Shown: positions 22,054 to 35,087, counted from the first letter of the stretch. The stretch is 64,000 nucleotides of DNA from Rotaria socialis (GCA_905331475.1 CAJNYU010000545.1:49816-113815); one strand, 5' to 3'. Program-made: numbers and translations. Notes: generated by a model from the sequence alone, not told the origin.

Positions 22054-22343
22054 CCCAGGTCGAACAGTACGGTCCGTATACGGCCGTTTACGGTTACTTT
22101 ACGACTATTTTCCGGGAAAAAGTTTGCCGTAATATCTGGCGCCGTAATACCGACCGTATGATCATGAGAGTACGAAGCACAAACAGCCGTAAACCATGAA
22201 AATTCAGTCCCGTTTACGGTACCGTATTACTGTGCCAGGTATTACGGGCAAATGCGACCTATTTACTGCCGTAAATATACCGTTTTGACATCGTTTACCG
22301 TCGATAACCAGACCGTAAACGAGTCCGTTTTGATCAACCTGGG
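22054..22343. mobile_element. GTAAACGG-rich MITE-like element, copy 2
   Basis: It starts CCCAGGTCGAACAGTACGGT and ends CGTTTTGATCAACCTGGG, the inverted partner. The interior is dense in GTAAACGG, CCGTAATA and CGTATACGG words. Length (290 bp), ends and vocabulary match the element at 2454-2753; its right end matches the left end of that copy almost exactly. Unit structure is therefore supported by two copies in opposite orientation. Confidence 0.7.
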
Positions 22344-22384
22344 CAGAGAAATGGTCATGTGTGTCACCCTAGGGCAAACAATCA

Positions 22385-22650
22385 GATGTTAAGATCTGAT
22401 AAGATTCTGCTTCTGATCTTATTTGATCTTGTACGATCATACAAAAAACATACAAAAAATCGTAGTCTCTGAGATCTTATATCAAGTCGCACAATCAGAT
22501 TCTTGAAAGATCTTACACATTAATAAGATCTTTCAAGAATCTGATGTGCGACTTGATATAAGATCTCAGAGACTACGATTTCTTGTCAGATTCTTGTAAG
22601 ATTTCGACCATAATCCAAGATCTTGTATGTATTTCATAAGATCTTGTGTC
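22385..22650. repeat. GATCTT-rich repeat with 58-bp near-perfect hairpin
   Basis: 22457-22515 and 22524-22581 are reverse complements with a single one-base bulge, separated by 8 bp (ACATTAA region). Flanks carry more AAGATCTTG/CAGATTCTTG words. The same vocabulary fills the element at 3169-3844. Such a hairpin would be very stable as RNA. Confidence 0.8.
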
Positions 22651-23346
22651 AGCTTTTTTGGCCTGGGACGGTTACAGACAGATAGACACACATGAATTAC
22701 GGTTTCTAGATCCTATCCTTTCAGTCTTGGGGAAAACTTGGCTAGATCAGAACTTTTGAATTGATTCCCAGACACATGCAATAGGACTCCAAGGATGATC
22801 GATCAATAAGACCTTGCCGAGCTGTATTTGAAACAAATTATAGTTTTGTTGGAATCTGTCATTGGTCGAATCGTCTCAAGGTATACTCTTTTCGACTCAT
22901 TTTTTTCAGCGGTGTAAATAGGAGGGTGTGGGTACTTTTGTGCCAATAAAAGATGTCCATACATTATTGGCACAACTTTAAGTGAGTTTTCTGGTGAAAA
23001 GAGTAGCACTGGATAGAGCTCATCGAGACCTATGTGAAATGAGGGAGATCTGGGTTTGAATCATTCGTTAGGCCAATCATGGTAAGAAATACTCGAATAT
23101 CAACCTAAAATATCCGACGTGAACGATAGAGCGAAAAGAAAGATGAATGAGTGTTGCCAATGCCAACAATATCCGCACACAGTAGGCTTCTGTTATAATA
23201 GTCTCCCCCAAAAAGATACTGACATTGATCTTTCTTGATGTAGCAAATTATTCTACATTATATCATTTTGTGTATGTGTGTTTTATTTCAGATTCCTTAT
23301 ATAACAATATACTTCATAAACTACGAATTGACTATTCTTTCATCGA
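22651..23346. other. Non-coding stretch with short hairpin and half TGTGGG-like site
   Basis: GGAGGGTGTGGGTAC at about 22921 is a G-rich half without a C-rich partner. Just after it TTGTGCCAATAA (22938-22949) pairs perfectly with TTATTGGCACAA (22964-22975). No gene is supported. Confidence 0.4.
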
Positions 23347-23976
23347 ATGCTCATCAAGATCAAATATCATGTTGATGCTGATAAAGCTCCAGGGCCATAC
23401 ATCATTGGCTGCGCCTTGATTGTTATGCTAATTTCTACTTTCATTGACTGTTTTAATGTTCGAATTCAAAATTGCCGTCAACAAATTCTTTCTCCTTCAA
23501 CCACGAAAATGTTACTGAACAGTAGCTTCTTGCTATGCAACATCCCATATGAAGAATGTCAGTGCTCTACTGTATCAAACAAATTTAGTTATTCAATAAA
23601 ATGCATCACTAGTATTGAGGCGACGATCGCTCATATATCGCCACTAGTGTCATATGTGTTGCAGCTTTATCTCATTTACGAACTTTTTTCAGTCACAGAG
23701 AACTATTATGATACTCTTACATATATATTTTGGATCATCGCCTTGTTTTTGTTCATCATTATTGCAATTGGCGTATACGGAAGTACTTGCCTGCATTTTA
23801 ACACAAGTAATACAATTTTCTCATCGGGCTGCTTTATATTCATTATTGTTGCTTGTCTATTCCTCTACAGCGAAATAAATTATTCTTCACATGAAAATCC
23901 TAAAGCTTATCGAAACCGAAGATTTGTGAAGAATAATCGTAATCGCTTAATTTTAACCGCAGTAGTTGTCTCCTGA
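23347..23976 (+). CDS. Hypothetical four-helix membrane protein, 209 aa
   Basis: A single uninterrupted frame with an in-frame stop just upstream of the ATG. Four hydrophobic helices are visible: about residues 18-35 (YIIGCALIVMLISTF), about 95-115 (ISPLVSYVLQLYLIYELF), about 124-145 (LTYIFWIIALFLFIIIAIGV) and about 157-175 (SSGCFIFIIVACLFLY). The loop between helices 1 and 2 holds several cysteines (NC..., LLCNIPYEECQC, KC), suggesting a disulphide-bonded outer loop as in tetraspan proteins. The C-terminus is basic (YRNRRFVKNNRNR). I do not recognise the family; claudin- or clarin-like tetraspans are possible. A polypyrimidine-AG at 23281-23291 upstream could be an acceptor for a further 5' exon. 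Confidence 0.55.
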   Translation: MLIKIKYHVDADKAPGPYIIGCALIVMLISTFIDCFNVRIQNCRQQILSPSTTKMLLNSSFLLCNIPYEECQCSTVSNKFSYSIKCITSIEATIAHISPLVSYVLQLYLIYELFSVTENYYDTLTYIFWIIALFLFIIIAIGVYGSTCLHFNTSNTIFSSGCFIFIIVACLFLYSEINYSSHENPKAYRNRRFVKNNRNRLILTAVVVS

Positions 23977-24637
23977 TTATTACATTATTCAGATGTTTCT
24001 CTGTCTTTTTCTGTGCATTGTGTGGTCTTCGTTGTTTTTTCACTATTTGTATAGTGTTGAAATAGAATTTTTCACTTTAATATGTATTGACAAGAATATT
24101 GAACAAAATGTCATAAGGAGAGTTTTCTGTTTCTCATATTCATTTAACGACCTATGATGTACATGTACTCAACTCGTGGTGTAGAAAATATTTTCACTTA
24201 TATAAAACTATGCATATGTTGCCTGAGTATGATTGAATAATCATCTGGCTAGAAATAAAACCTTTGGTAAAACTATAATTAACCTTCCTATTGAAAGCTT
24301 TTCGTCGTGGTTTTAGTTGAGCTAACTTTTCCAGTTCTTCACATAGAACTCAATCTCAAAGACCATTTTTGGTGATTTCGTAACGGACCTATATTTTAAT
24401 CATAAAATTATCACCAAACTTTTGAATCCTATGAAAGTTTCAGAGTATGTAGAACCATGAGAATCGAATATATTCTGAAAATCTCATCTTCATTCAATTT
24501 CATTAAGTTGAGATATTCAAAACACAAAATGAAAAGACATGATTCCGTTACGCTCAGGCAAATCGCAATATAAAGTGCAGCAAATACATCATATATTCTT
24601 TATTTCAAGATTTGTCCATTCATTCAGACAACAATAA
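23977..24637. other. Intergenic region upstream of HAT1
   Basis: It holds the presumed 3' end of the membrane-protein gene and the promoter side of HAT1. The 63-codon frame at 23966-24157 overlaps the end of the membrane-protein frame and is hydrophobic; it may be 3' UTR. No clear TATA box is assigned. Confidence 0.35.
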
Positions 24638-26817
24638 AAATGGATTTAAACGAGCAAGGTAAACATATTTAAACAAAGAGAAGAATACGACAAAAAAATA
24701 ACTGAGTTTTTCTTTTTTTGTTACAGGTATTCTTCTTCCTGTTCCATTACGAGTTTTTGATTGTTCGGCTAATGAAATCATTTCATTTAAATTAAGTTCG
24801 TTTGTAGATTTTTTGAACTTCTATTTTTGTGTGAATGTATTTTTTTTCAGTTCGATCAGAAAAGGACTTAAATGAAAAAAATGAATTTGGACCAGAATTT
24901 ACGCATCAAATATTTGGAGAAAAGTAACATTTTTTATCATGATTTCTTCATTAGAAAATCATAGAGATTTCATTCAATAGATAATAAATTTTCTAGTAAA
25001 AACAAAATGAAAATATTTTATGTGACGATATTTTCTATGGAATTTTTTATTATCTTATGACACCATGTTTACAATAAAAATAAAGAAAGATAGCATTTCA
25101 AACGTAAAATTCAATAACCAATTAGAAGTGATATTGCTTAGAATTAATTAAAATAATACTATTGTCTCAATTCTATCATAATTTATTGCTTGAAATAATA
25201 ATTTAATTAATCATGTTTATAAAAGATCTGATTGTTTATTTTAATTTTAGTGAAAGAATATTTGGTTATAAAAATTTAAAGGTTGATATTTACTGTTTAT
25301 CATCATCATTAAATTTTTATTTAAACATTGATTATGATGAAAAAATAAATCCAAAGAAATATAATCAATTCAAGGTAATTAAAATATGAACGAAAAAGAA
25401 AGATTCTATTTATATTCGGTAATAAATGAAATTTTTTCTTAAAGGCTGATGATTTAGTTGAATCATTGAATCAATGGATACCTTTATCAACAACAACGAA
25501 TTTAGATTTATTTTTATCGAAATTAAAAAATGAAAATGAATATTTACCATTCGGTGAACAAATTTTAACATACGAATTAAAAGGAGAAAAAAAATCTTTA
25601 TCTTATTCAATAAATCGTGTTAATCAAAATTTTTGTGATAATAAAAAATTTGTTGAATGGTATTCTCGTCTTGAAATATTTCTTGTATTTTTTATTGATG
25701 CTGCATCAACCATTGATAAAGATGATCCAAATTGGGTCATTTATCTTCTTTATCAACAATATCAAAATGATAATGGTCAAATTTGTTATGCACCTATTGG
25801 ATTTATTACTGTTTACCTTTATTATGCTTATCCAGAAAAAAGAAGACCAAGAGTTAGGTAAGGAAAATTTTCTTTTTCTTGTTTTGGAAAAACTGCCTTT
25901 TTTTTATTAGTCAAGTATTAATTTTACCACCATATCAACGAAAAGGACACGGACGACGTCTGTTAACAGCAATTTATAATGATTTACGAAAAGATTCACG
26001 TGTTCAAGATATAACAGGTATTCAGAGAAGTTTCTTTTTAATATTTCAGATGAGAGAAGGCCTCTTCGAACGGTCAGACTGAATTTATTGTCAGTTACCG
26101 TATTTTTCATCAATTATACATTATCCTATCTTAATTGGTTATCTCACTTGAGATTATTCTCATAGTGTATATATAGAAAAATCATAAAATGCTTTCAGAA
26201 AATAATAAAAATTAAATCTAAATATATTTGATAAAACATATTTTTATGAATCAACTTAATGTTCTATCTATTTAGCTGAAGATCCATCAGATGAATTTGT
26301 TGCATTACGTGATCTTGTTTCATTGGAATTATGTCACAAGTATTTACCTGATTTATTTTCAAAAGAATCGATTCTAAAAACAAATCGGTTAACCAAAGAA
26401 ATGATTGAAAAAGCACGTGATATTTGTAAATTAACTAAAGTAATTTGTATTTTTATTTGCATTGCTCTATTTATTTAATTGAATTTATTTTAGCAAGAAA
26501 TACGACGTGTTTATGAAATATGTTTTCTACAATCAATTAATATAAATGATGAAGAACAAATGAAAATTTTTCGTTTACTCGTTAAGCAACGTCTTTATGA
26601 ACCATTACAAGTAAAACTTTCGTTTCATTCCTTTCCATTCAAAGACTATTATTTTAATTAGTTTGATAAGCGTCGTCGTCTTCAATTAGCAGATCCAACA
26701 CTTGAAGCATTGGCAACAGATCCTGAAAAACGAAAAAAATATTTATCTACTCAATATGAATATGTTCTTGAACATTACGAAAATATTCTTCGAGCATTTG
26801 ATAAATATAAAGATTAA
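24638..26817 (+). CDS. HAT1: Histone acetyltransferase type B catalytic subunit, nine exons
   Basis: Exons are 24638-24656, 24727-24795, 24851-24923, 25251-25374, 25445-25857, 25911-26017, 26276-26439, 26494-26610 and 26662-26817. All junctions are GT-AG with consistent phases and give 413 residues, close to the 419 of human HAT1. The N-terminal domain shows EFTHQIFGENERIFGY. The GNAT core carries the acetyl-CoA loop QRKGHG within LPPYQRKGHGRRLL (about residue 240), followed by ITAEDPSDEFVALRD, the family's conserved block around the catalytic region. The C-terminal helical part is RRVYEICFLQ and onward. HAT1 acetylates new histone H4 at K5 and K12 together with RbAp46/48. Nothing is missing; this looks functional. 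Confidence 0.95.
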
Positions 26818-28164
26818 ATATATTCAATATTTCATCATGTAGAACATTGCACGAATACGTTTATTTTTCTTATCTCATATTATCATGTAATGAATGTTAA
26901 AAATAAAAATGTAAAAGATTTGACAAAATGTCAATCTCTAAAGAAATAATTATCTCATAATTGCATCAGAACTAATTTATTTATTTTAATAAAAAATTCT
27001 TTATAAATCAAAAACAATTTCTATATGAGACGATAAAAAATTCTTGTTTTTTCATAAAAGAAAAAAACTCTATCTTCAGTCTAACGTAGATGCTCAACAG
27101 ACTTCACTAACAGTGTTTCAAAATTCCTTTGCTTTTTCTAATTCCATGATTGACTAAAATTTTGTTTTTATTTATTATTCTACACGAATAATCATACTTT
27201 TCTTTATTTATATTCCACTGGCTTTGCCAATTCATTTGGGCAAAATCAATTTAAAGTCATTCGAATTGTGGTTTTCGAATATATATATATATATATATAT
27301 ATATAATGCTGCCAAGGGGTTCCAGTATGAACCATTTTAATTTTATTTAAATGTCAAGTTCTTGAATAAATTATTTGTTAAGTGCATCGTTTTTTTGCGA
27401 ATACTGTTTCCATCAATGATAGAATAAAGTTACTTAAGGCTTATTTCAGCATTTTAAGACTTGACTTACGCAACTGTTCTAAAGGCATCTATCTCATATT
27501 CGCCCTGTATACTTTTGCATAGATAGTAAACATAGCTTAACTTTGAAAATAATTTTTATAGATTGGCTCAAACATAACTTTTATCAACTGTGTTCATATT
27601 ATATATCGAAGAACAAGAGTGGAACCAGACTTTTATTTATTCTATATTGAAGAAAATAAACAGAGAATTTTTAAACCCATCTCTGTTGGAACACATTCAT
27701 ATAATAAAAGTAAAATAATGATATAACTTGTAGAGTCCATCGATTTTCCCTTACATGTTGTTCGTATCTACTGTTACCATAGAGATTGTTGAATTATTCC
27801 TCATTGAAACTCAAGTATTTTTGAAAAGCTAGTGAGCATGGAGTTGTAATGGTCTATTCGTTTTCCTTCACATTTTATTCATTTTGTTTTATCATGATAG
27901 AAAATTGTTTTTGTGTTACACGTGGAAGATTTTCATGAGTAGGATTTATTCAGTTAAAAAATCCTTTCGTTCTATATATCTTCCTTAGGACAAAGCTCAA
28001 GAAATATCTTTTTTCTTCGGAGATGTTGTACATCCCACCTTGTTGAACAAAAAAACAGCGAAAGAAATTCTTTAAACTATAAAATAATAATAATAAAGAA
28101 GTTGGTTATATTTGAGAAAAAGTTCCTGAGAAAGAAAGAATCAAACGAAGAACGATTAAAACAT
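26818..28164. other. Intergenic region with TA microsatellite
   Basis: A run of TA dinucleotides lies at 27279-27305. I see no gene, RNA gene or inverted repeat of note in the rest. Confidence 0.4.
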
Positions 28165-28527
28165 TCAATTATCTAATCCATATTTTCGACCATTATAAAA
28201 GTATTCTACTGATAAACCAGTCAATATACCAGTAATCATCATTCCTTCTAATTCTACGATTAACCCAGGTAGTTGTGGTTTGAGACATAACATAACCGCT
28301 AAAATGATTAAAGTAACAATAAGGGGTGAATATGGAAGCCCGAAAGCGTAAACACCTATTATTGTTGTTAATACACTAATTGCTACATAATATACGGAAT
28401 TATTGATTGTTGGTGATTTTTTATATTCCTCCAGTGGTTTTAACTGGCATAGTTGTACTATCAAAGTAATGAGTGAAATAATCAACACTAATGTCATTAC
28501 TTTCCTTCGATCACTGGTCCAAGTCAC
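28165..28527 (-). CDS. Small hypothetical membrane protein
   Basis: About 120 codons with four hydrophobic segments: VMTLVLIISLITLIVQL, VYYVAISVLTTIIGVYAF, LIVTLIILAVMLCL and LEGMMITGILTGLSV. The frame opens with GTG, not ATG, directly after CGTTTAG, an acceptor-like site, so the coding start probably lies in an upstream exon (28540-28620 has a possible ATG and donor). A soluble tail YFYNGRKYGLDN ends the protein. I do not recognise the family. The even helix spacing and charge pattern make a real membrane protein likely. Confidence 0.5.
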   Translation of the reverse strand: MTWTSDRRKVMTLVLIISLITLIVQLCQLKPLEEYKKSPTINNSVYYVAISVLTTIIGVYAFGLPYSPLIVTLIILAVMLCLKPQLPGLIVELEGMMITGILTGLSVEYFYNGRKYGLDN

Positions 28528-28590
28528 GCTAAACGTAAAAATATTTTCTTTAAGATATCAAATAATGGCTGGTGCAAAAGGTTTTTATTA

Positions 28591-30017
28591 GCCTTTTTAC
28601 ATTCTGATGGCGCATAAAAACAACCGTAAATATTTTAATTTGGTTTTTTTAGAAAAAAATATAGTCTATATAATGTACATAATACTCGTATATTTATTCA
28701 TCCTGAATATACTTTGCTAATGAACGAGAAACATTAGGATTATTTTTTGCAGCATTCTAATGAATGTTTCGAAGAAACGAACTTCACAGTATTTTGCATA
28801 TATTTTTTATTAGGTTCACTTACTATAAATTTTTCTTTTTGTGTTTTATTTTATATATGTTATATTTTTTCATTGTTATATGAAAACAATAGAGAAAATG
28901 TGTAGTTTTCGCAGAATAATCATTTGAAATATTTACTTATATTAAATGTTCCTCATATTCTTCTCCTTTTGTCAGTGTTGATAGATGCCGTTCGACAAAG
29001 ATTTATTTCGTCCTATGACGAATATTCGAATCAGCTGATTTTATATATTAAGTAAATTATGGACATATGTGCAATTTTAAATCATATCACAGTCGATGAG
29101 TAATTAAAACACTTCTAGCAAAGATCAAATCTCAACTAGTAATTATTTGAATCGTATAGCATAAGAACTTGTTTATTACACTAGTAAAAAACTAGCTTTT
29201 CAAAAACATCAAGTTTTCACGACGACGTCAAATATTTATCATGTAAATTACAATGTTTATTTACAAACAAAATTAGATATACTAATAATAGCTCAAATTT
29301 TCAGCGAAGTCAATGAAACGATTCTATCTCATTAAGACAGCGTAGAAATATTGAAAACAAAACTATAGCTGGTCAATTGGTTTAGTCACTGAGATTCTTA
29401 TCAGTATAGATATGTGAAGTAAATTAAAACATGTGAGCTAAGATATATATGCTGAAAATCACACTGCACTACGTTAACGCATTGTTGTCATATTGAGAAT
29501 ACAGCCTTATTCAACTGAATTTTCAATCAAACATAGCTGTATTTTTTATCCATATTTCTATTGATGCTAAATTTAGATGTGCAATTACCGATATTGATTG
29601 ATATCCATCAGTACTAAAGCTAAATAGAAAGACATTGATCAGGATTGTCTAATCTAAATTTTAAAGGCAGAATAGTTTTGAAAAATCTGGTGTGAAAAAA
29701 TGACTATTCCAAAATCAACAGAAAATTAGAAGTCTCTCTCAAGGAGGAAACTGAACTTCTGGAATTAAAGTTACTTCGAGCAACTTCAAGTATTTGTTTT
29801 GAAGTACTTTTTCGCTTCATGTGCGCTATTTTCCCTTTGAGTTTTTACTTGAATGAAACTCTAAAACTTAGAAGTCTCTTGGGAACATCATGAGGTTTCT
29901 CAATCCTGGTTCTTTCTATAACACATCACATTCGACGAATATGTGCCATTTTTTATCACAATAAAAAAAGATATCATTCTGACATGCATAACATTTCATC
30001 AAAATTATTACATAGTA
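28591..30017. other. AT-rich intergenic region
   Basis: No supported coding sequence, RNA gene or long repeat was seen. Confidence 0.4.
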
Positions 30018-30842
30018 ACGAGTGCCCCAGAAATAATAACTCTCTCAGTATTTTGATTATATACCTGTCAAGTTTTCGTCATTCGAGCTGAAATTTTTAC
30101 AGAACAATCCCTTGTTCAATTCTGTACAAAAATGTATAGAACGTCTTACTACATAAGATTGCTCCTACAAATATTCTGGGTTAAAGATTATAAGAACTCA
30201 AAATGACGAATTTTGTAACCCCCGTTTTTCAAAAACTAATTGCTTTTTATAACCGATCGGACATGCACCTAACTGTCCTAGTCTTTGGTTTTCAATATCG
30301 TCAAGTATGTTCATATTATCGTAATCCTTTGTTAAGATTGCCCGAATAGACTGTTGATGTTATTTCAGATATAACGATGTGAAATCAGGAAGGCTTGTGC
30401 TCTCACGTTACATTTTACACAAAGAACGGAATGTATAGCGTTTCATTGTGTAGTTCTTATAGATTAATCTTTGCCTGGAAAACAGCAGAAATGTGTACAG
30501 AAGAAATGAAGCTTCCCCGCACAAAAGCTCAAGCATTGATACAGTTGTCAGCAGTTGTTTAGAAAGAGCTTTATAAATGCTTCAAAATGACTTACTACAT
30601 TTCGCACACTTCCAAAGCAATATGAGTAAAATGGACAAAGTAATGTTGGAAAATTCGTTGTTCTGGTATCTTAGTCTTTAACCCAGAATTTGTAGGAACT
30701 ATATAATATATTAAAACGCTTTATACATTTTTGCAGAGAATTGAACAAGGAATCGTTCTGTAAAAATTTCAGCTTGAATGATAAAAAATTGACAGAGATA
30801 CAATCAAAATACTGAGAGACTTATCATTTCTAGGACACCCGT
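30018..30842. mobile_element. 825-bp long-TIR element, Tc1/mariner-like
   Basis: The arms of about 170 bp (30018-30188 and 30674-30842) are inverted copies with about 80-85 percent identity by eye, including CTCTCAGTATTTTGATT, GCTGAAATTTTTACAGAAC and TTCTGGGTTAAAGA. TA dinucleotides flank both ends, as in Tc1/mariner targets. The internal 485 bp reads as short broken frames, so no transposase is encoded. Non-autonomous. Confidence 0.75.
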
Positions 30843-30844
30843 TA

Positions 30845-31600
30845 TAATTGTTCAATAAGAAGTTTGGACACAAATATATGCATTCTGTAGTATGTTTTTC
30901 ATTGAATTTTATGAGAAAATTTTACATCTGAAAACATTTTTTTATAAAAATCTGGCATTCAAAATTGAAGTGAGTTAACTTTTTAATACCATAGATTTGA
31001 AATAAACTTTGAAGAGAAAACAAGATTAATCAAAGTAAAACAGGCTGTTTTGTATTATTTATTCAAGTCGATCAAATTACAATAATCTGTAGTAAAATAC
31101 CATTCAATAACTGAGATATTCCTTTGTAGTCAATTTAACAGAAATCGATATCTGTATTTTAAATGGAAGATCATCTATATGTAATATTATAGAATTTGAA
31201 GATTGTATTTTTAATTTTCTTTTTGTGTTTGACTACTTCTCTTGATTAAAATAATAATACTACTAAGAGATATAACTAAGTAAATAGTCATCAATTTCTA
31301 ATAAATTTCTAATATAAAACGGAGACAATTTGACATTGTTTCTCTAGGCAAGAATAATAAACATTATTAAAGAATTCTATTTATCGAATACCTATTGAAC
31401 TATTCATATAATTATCTACAAATTGTTCGTTGCTTTGTTTTTCAATAATACTATGAATTAAAACAAAAAAGGCTTATTCTATTAGCTAATATCATTAGAT
31501 TTTATTACGCGACTATTACATAAACTAGATTAAATGTGTAAGGGAAAGGGATAAGAAGTACAATGTTTATCTATCCGTGTGGCTATTGTTTTTGTTGTTT
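30845..31600. other. Intergenic region
   Basis: AT-rich DNA without a supported gene; it includes the 3' side of the SnoaL-like gene. Confidence 0.35.
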
Positions 31601-31991
31601 TCAATTGAAAATATCAATAATTTTTTTGCATTGTCCACCATCTGTCTTCCAAACAACGACATAATTTCCACCGTCAGTATTTATTTTGTATTGGCTAAAA
31701 ACAAGAATTGAATAAAAAGTTAAAAGTTATTGCAAAGACAAACCTAATTTCAATAAAATAATCCGAACCACATTGAATAACTTGTCCAGTATGTAGTTCA
31801 ACTTTCGAATTACCAGCAGCTCTTGCACCTGCGTAATATTTTTCAATTTGACTTAAACCTTCATAAACTTGTTTATCAGTAGCAAAAAGTCGACCATCAC
31901 TGGCATAAGTGGTAACAGCTTCTTTCACTTGACCATTATTATAGCAACGTTCAAATTCTCGATTGAGTTTATCAATACTATCGAATGACAT
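31601..31991 (-). CDS. SnoaL/DUF4440-like small protein, two exons, 113 aa
   Basis: Exon 1 is 31991-31744 and exon 2 is 31694-31601, split by a 49-bp GT-AG intron; the phases fit. The sequence starts MSFDSIDKLNREFERCYNNG and shows the usual NTF2-like cues: an N-terminal helix, YASDGRLFAT (the DA/DG turn before the cone strand), EGLSQIEKYY, then beta strands ending NYVVVWKTDGGQCKKIIDIF. Members bind small hydrophobic ligands or act as isomerase-like or scaffold proteins; many animal DUF4440 proteins have no known function. Length is close to the family norm. No signal peptide, so probably cytosolic. Confidence 0.8.
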
Positions 31992-34900
31992 TATGATTTT
32001 TTTTGACTATCGCTGATTTCTCTACAAATGTTAAAGTAGTAAATGACTATATGTCGATGATGTTTTCCCCTTTTTATACCAAATATCATGCTCATAATTT
32101 TCTTTTTCTTTGTCTCTCTTTTGTCAAGAAAAGCTGTAGAATATTGTTATATGTTCCGACTGAAAAAATCTGACATTCATTCATTTTAAAGTCAAATGAT
32201 GAGAGAAACCCTATTGGTTATGTATGAGAAAATGAGTTTTCCTCTTGGTCGGATGTCAATCACTACTGAGCAAAGAAAAAACGTATGCCTTCAATCAACA
32301 TCCGTTCTTCTGTTTCAATACAGGAAAAAGATTTTTTTCTTTTGTCTTTGACAGTCTAATCTAATATTCAAAGATCAATCAGAGATTAGTTTTCATTCAT
32401 GTTGAAGCAGTACGATACTATTTTCAATACTTTCTCATTTTAATGGAGAACATATATCTCGATGATTAACATTGCTTAGAAGAAGAAGAAGAAGAAAAAG
32501 AAAGAAATCTTTAATTATTCTCCAGGGAAATATTTGCTTCTTGGCCATGAGAGTTACTATTGACAGATGTTAATGTTAAATAATGATCCATCTGACAATA
32601 ATAAAAACCATTTAACGATATATTTTTTATGTGATTTAAATATTTTTCTCTTTTTTATTGCTTTTTTTTGTACTTATGATGTGGTCTAAATGTTCTTAAT
32701 TTCGAAATGCATATTGTCAATCAGTGTGTCAAATGATTAGAGTTGGACGATGGTTCTGATTAGCTTTTCATCGTACTAAGTAAACTTGAATAAAATCAAG
32801 GTTAATGATTAAGCAAAAGAAAACTTAGGCTTTTAACAGAATCTACATAAGAAAAAAGTAAAGAACACTTTATGCCATTATTGTATTGACACAAATTAGA
32901 TGTATTTCTCTAGAAAAACTATTTATTCCATCAATAAAGAATATAACTTTAGTCAAGAGAAAACAAGTATTCAAAAAAAAAGGAAATAAGATGGTACTTG
33001 AAATATACGTTTCTAATATAAATTCTTCTTACATGCTAAATAAACAATTTCGTTTTTCCTGTTTTAACAGCTATATTAGAAATTTCTAAAGTATCACTAC
33101 GTGATCATAGTGAAATAAAGTTAATTATTATAATTATTAAAATAACTTTCGCTTTTCGATTATAAGATTCAATTCTAAGACGATAGGCTCATTGGTCTTA
33201 GATACTCAATTTGATCTTGAAAATAATCGCATGAAATCTTCCTCTCCAAAATCATGATAATCTTGAATTTTGATATGACTTTAACTGCATGTAAGTTAGA
33301 TTAGTTTTTATCATCATTCAGGATCAGGATGATGTTAATGTAGATTCTCGCATGGATATTATGGTACTAGCTTCTTCGAGATCGTCATTTGATCAAAAAT
33401 TACAACTGATTATTGTAGTAACATTGTGTGGAAACGAATATTATGATTCCAATGAGAACATTTTGGTACTAACTAATTTAATCAAACGAAAAATAGATAT
33501 AAAGAACAAAAGTATGAGTTTATCAGGAGGTGGCTTCAACGAAAGTAAATACATAGAAATGAGGCTAAAAATTCTGTAATAATTGGTACCATTCTAAACA
33601 AAGATTTGCCCTTAATATAAAAACATATGAATTGTCAAGGTCATAATGAGAGGGACAGAGAGATGAGCAACGAAGAAACTTATTTCATTCAGCTTAAAGC
33701 AACATAAAATATGATTTGATTTATCAACTCATCTTTTAGTTTTTGACTTGGCAGCTTTGAGTAGTATTGAGAAAAAAAACATTCGATTCGTTTGTGACCA
33801 ATTTATTTATACAATACAATAATGAAATAATTAATTGATTATTGAAATGATTCAAATGACTATTTTGTTTATTTCAAGATTATCAGAAGTCAATGATAAA
33901 TTGATGGTACTCACGTATTTTGACAAGAAAATAAAAATTTGATGAATATTGCTGTAGTAAAAGAAGACAATGGGCCAGATTTGCATTTTCAACTCGCCTA
34001 TTTCAGATTCAGCAACCATATTGATATGATGTTTAATTTGAACAATTCAACGTAATGTTTCATATCTTCGTTTTTAACATTATTGCTTTTTTCTCTGGTG
34101 AAAACTGAAACTTAATCATTACTTTTCAGAAATAGTGTGAGGATAAACATGGTTCCACGCCCTACGATTGTCATAACACTGATTATCTTCTGTGCCAAGA
34201 ATAGATGTTGTGAATTCGAAATAAAACTAATATCGAAGTACTGTATTAATAGAAGAGTTTTTTAGAACAACAAAATGTTGTGTAGTCTTACAGGTCATTC
34301 TGAAGGATTATTTTATATCGACAGAGAACATTTATTTCTGTTAAAAGAGATTTCGATATGTTAATTGCTGTGTTGAATAACTAATAATTTGACGAAATGA
34401 AGAAACTTGGAATCGTAAGATATCGATCAAAAAAATATTTATTTGTTTAAGATAAATTTGAGAAACAATACAATTTTCATATATTATATATATATATATA
34501 TATATATCTGTTTTTTCCAACATCCGAATTATTTAGTCATAATTAAAATACAATAAAATATAGAAAATAAATTTTTTCATTGATATTTCTTTCTAAATGA
34601 TTTCATATTCAATCGATATTTATTTTAGACGAATCTCAGGTGTTCTTAGCAGAATCAATCGAGAACCATACAAATAACTATGTGTATTATTCTACATTTT
34701 CTTTTTGAATTAAAATCGTTTTTTTCAAATTTGATTCTTTTTTTTTGCATCGTAAGATATTCGTTTTTCGAACTTGTTCATCTAAATCATTTTATTCGAT
34801 ATTCAGACCGGCTCTTCGTCATCATCATCACCATACATGTATGAGTCTATTTCTTTAAATTTAAATGCGATAAAAACAAAATATTATAAGTTTTCTTTTT

Positions 34901-35087
34901 AGGTTAAAAAATAATATATTAATCTTCAAACAAGAAATGAAGAAATAACAAACTACGCTTGATCGCTTCACAATATACGGCGCATACTGATATTTATATA
35001 AAATCGACATATATTGTCGATTTGTTTATTTGAGTATATTTCAATCCACATCATTGGACCGTAAAAACGTGGTAAATTAAACCAACG
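31992..35087. other. Intergenic region with microsatellites
   Basis: Contains an (AGA)n run at 32476-32500 and a TA run at 34485-34507. A 75-codon frame at 33352-33579 (MVLASSRSSFDQK...) looks somewhat protein-like but has no recognisable domain or splice context. The remaining short frames look like chance. The 5' UTR and promoter of the GT47 gene should lie at the right edge. Confidence 0.35.

Noticed and set aside
25617-26113. Alternative frames on both strands within HAT1
   Set aside because: The nine-exon HAT1 model explains this region with consistent phases and family-length product.
27279-27305. TA run as a functional element
   Set aside because: It is a simple microsatellite; similar runs occur at 34485 and 56151 without common flanks.
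33352-33579. 75-codon plus-strand frame
   Set aside because: It reads somewhat protein-like, but there is no start context, splice site or recognised domain; kept only as a remark in the intergenic entry.
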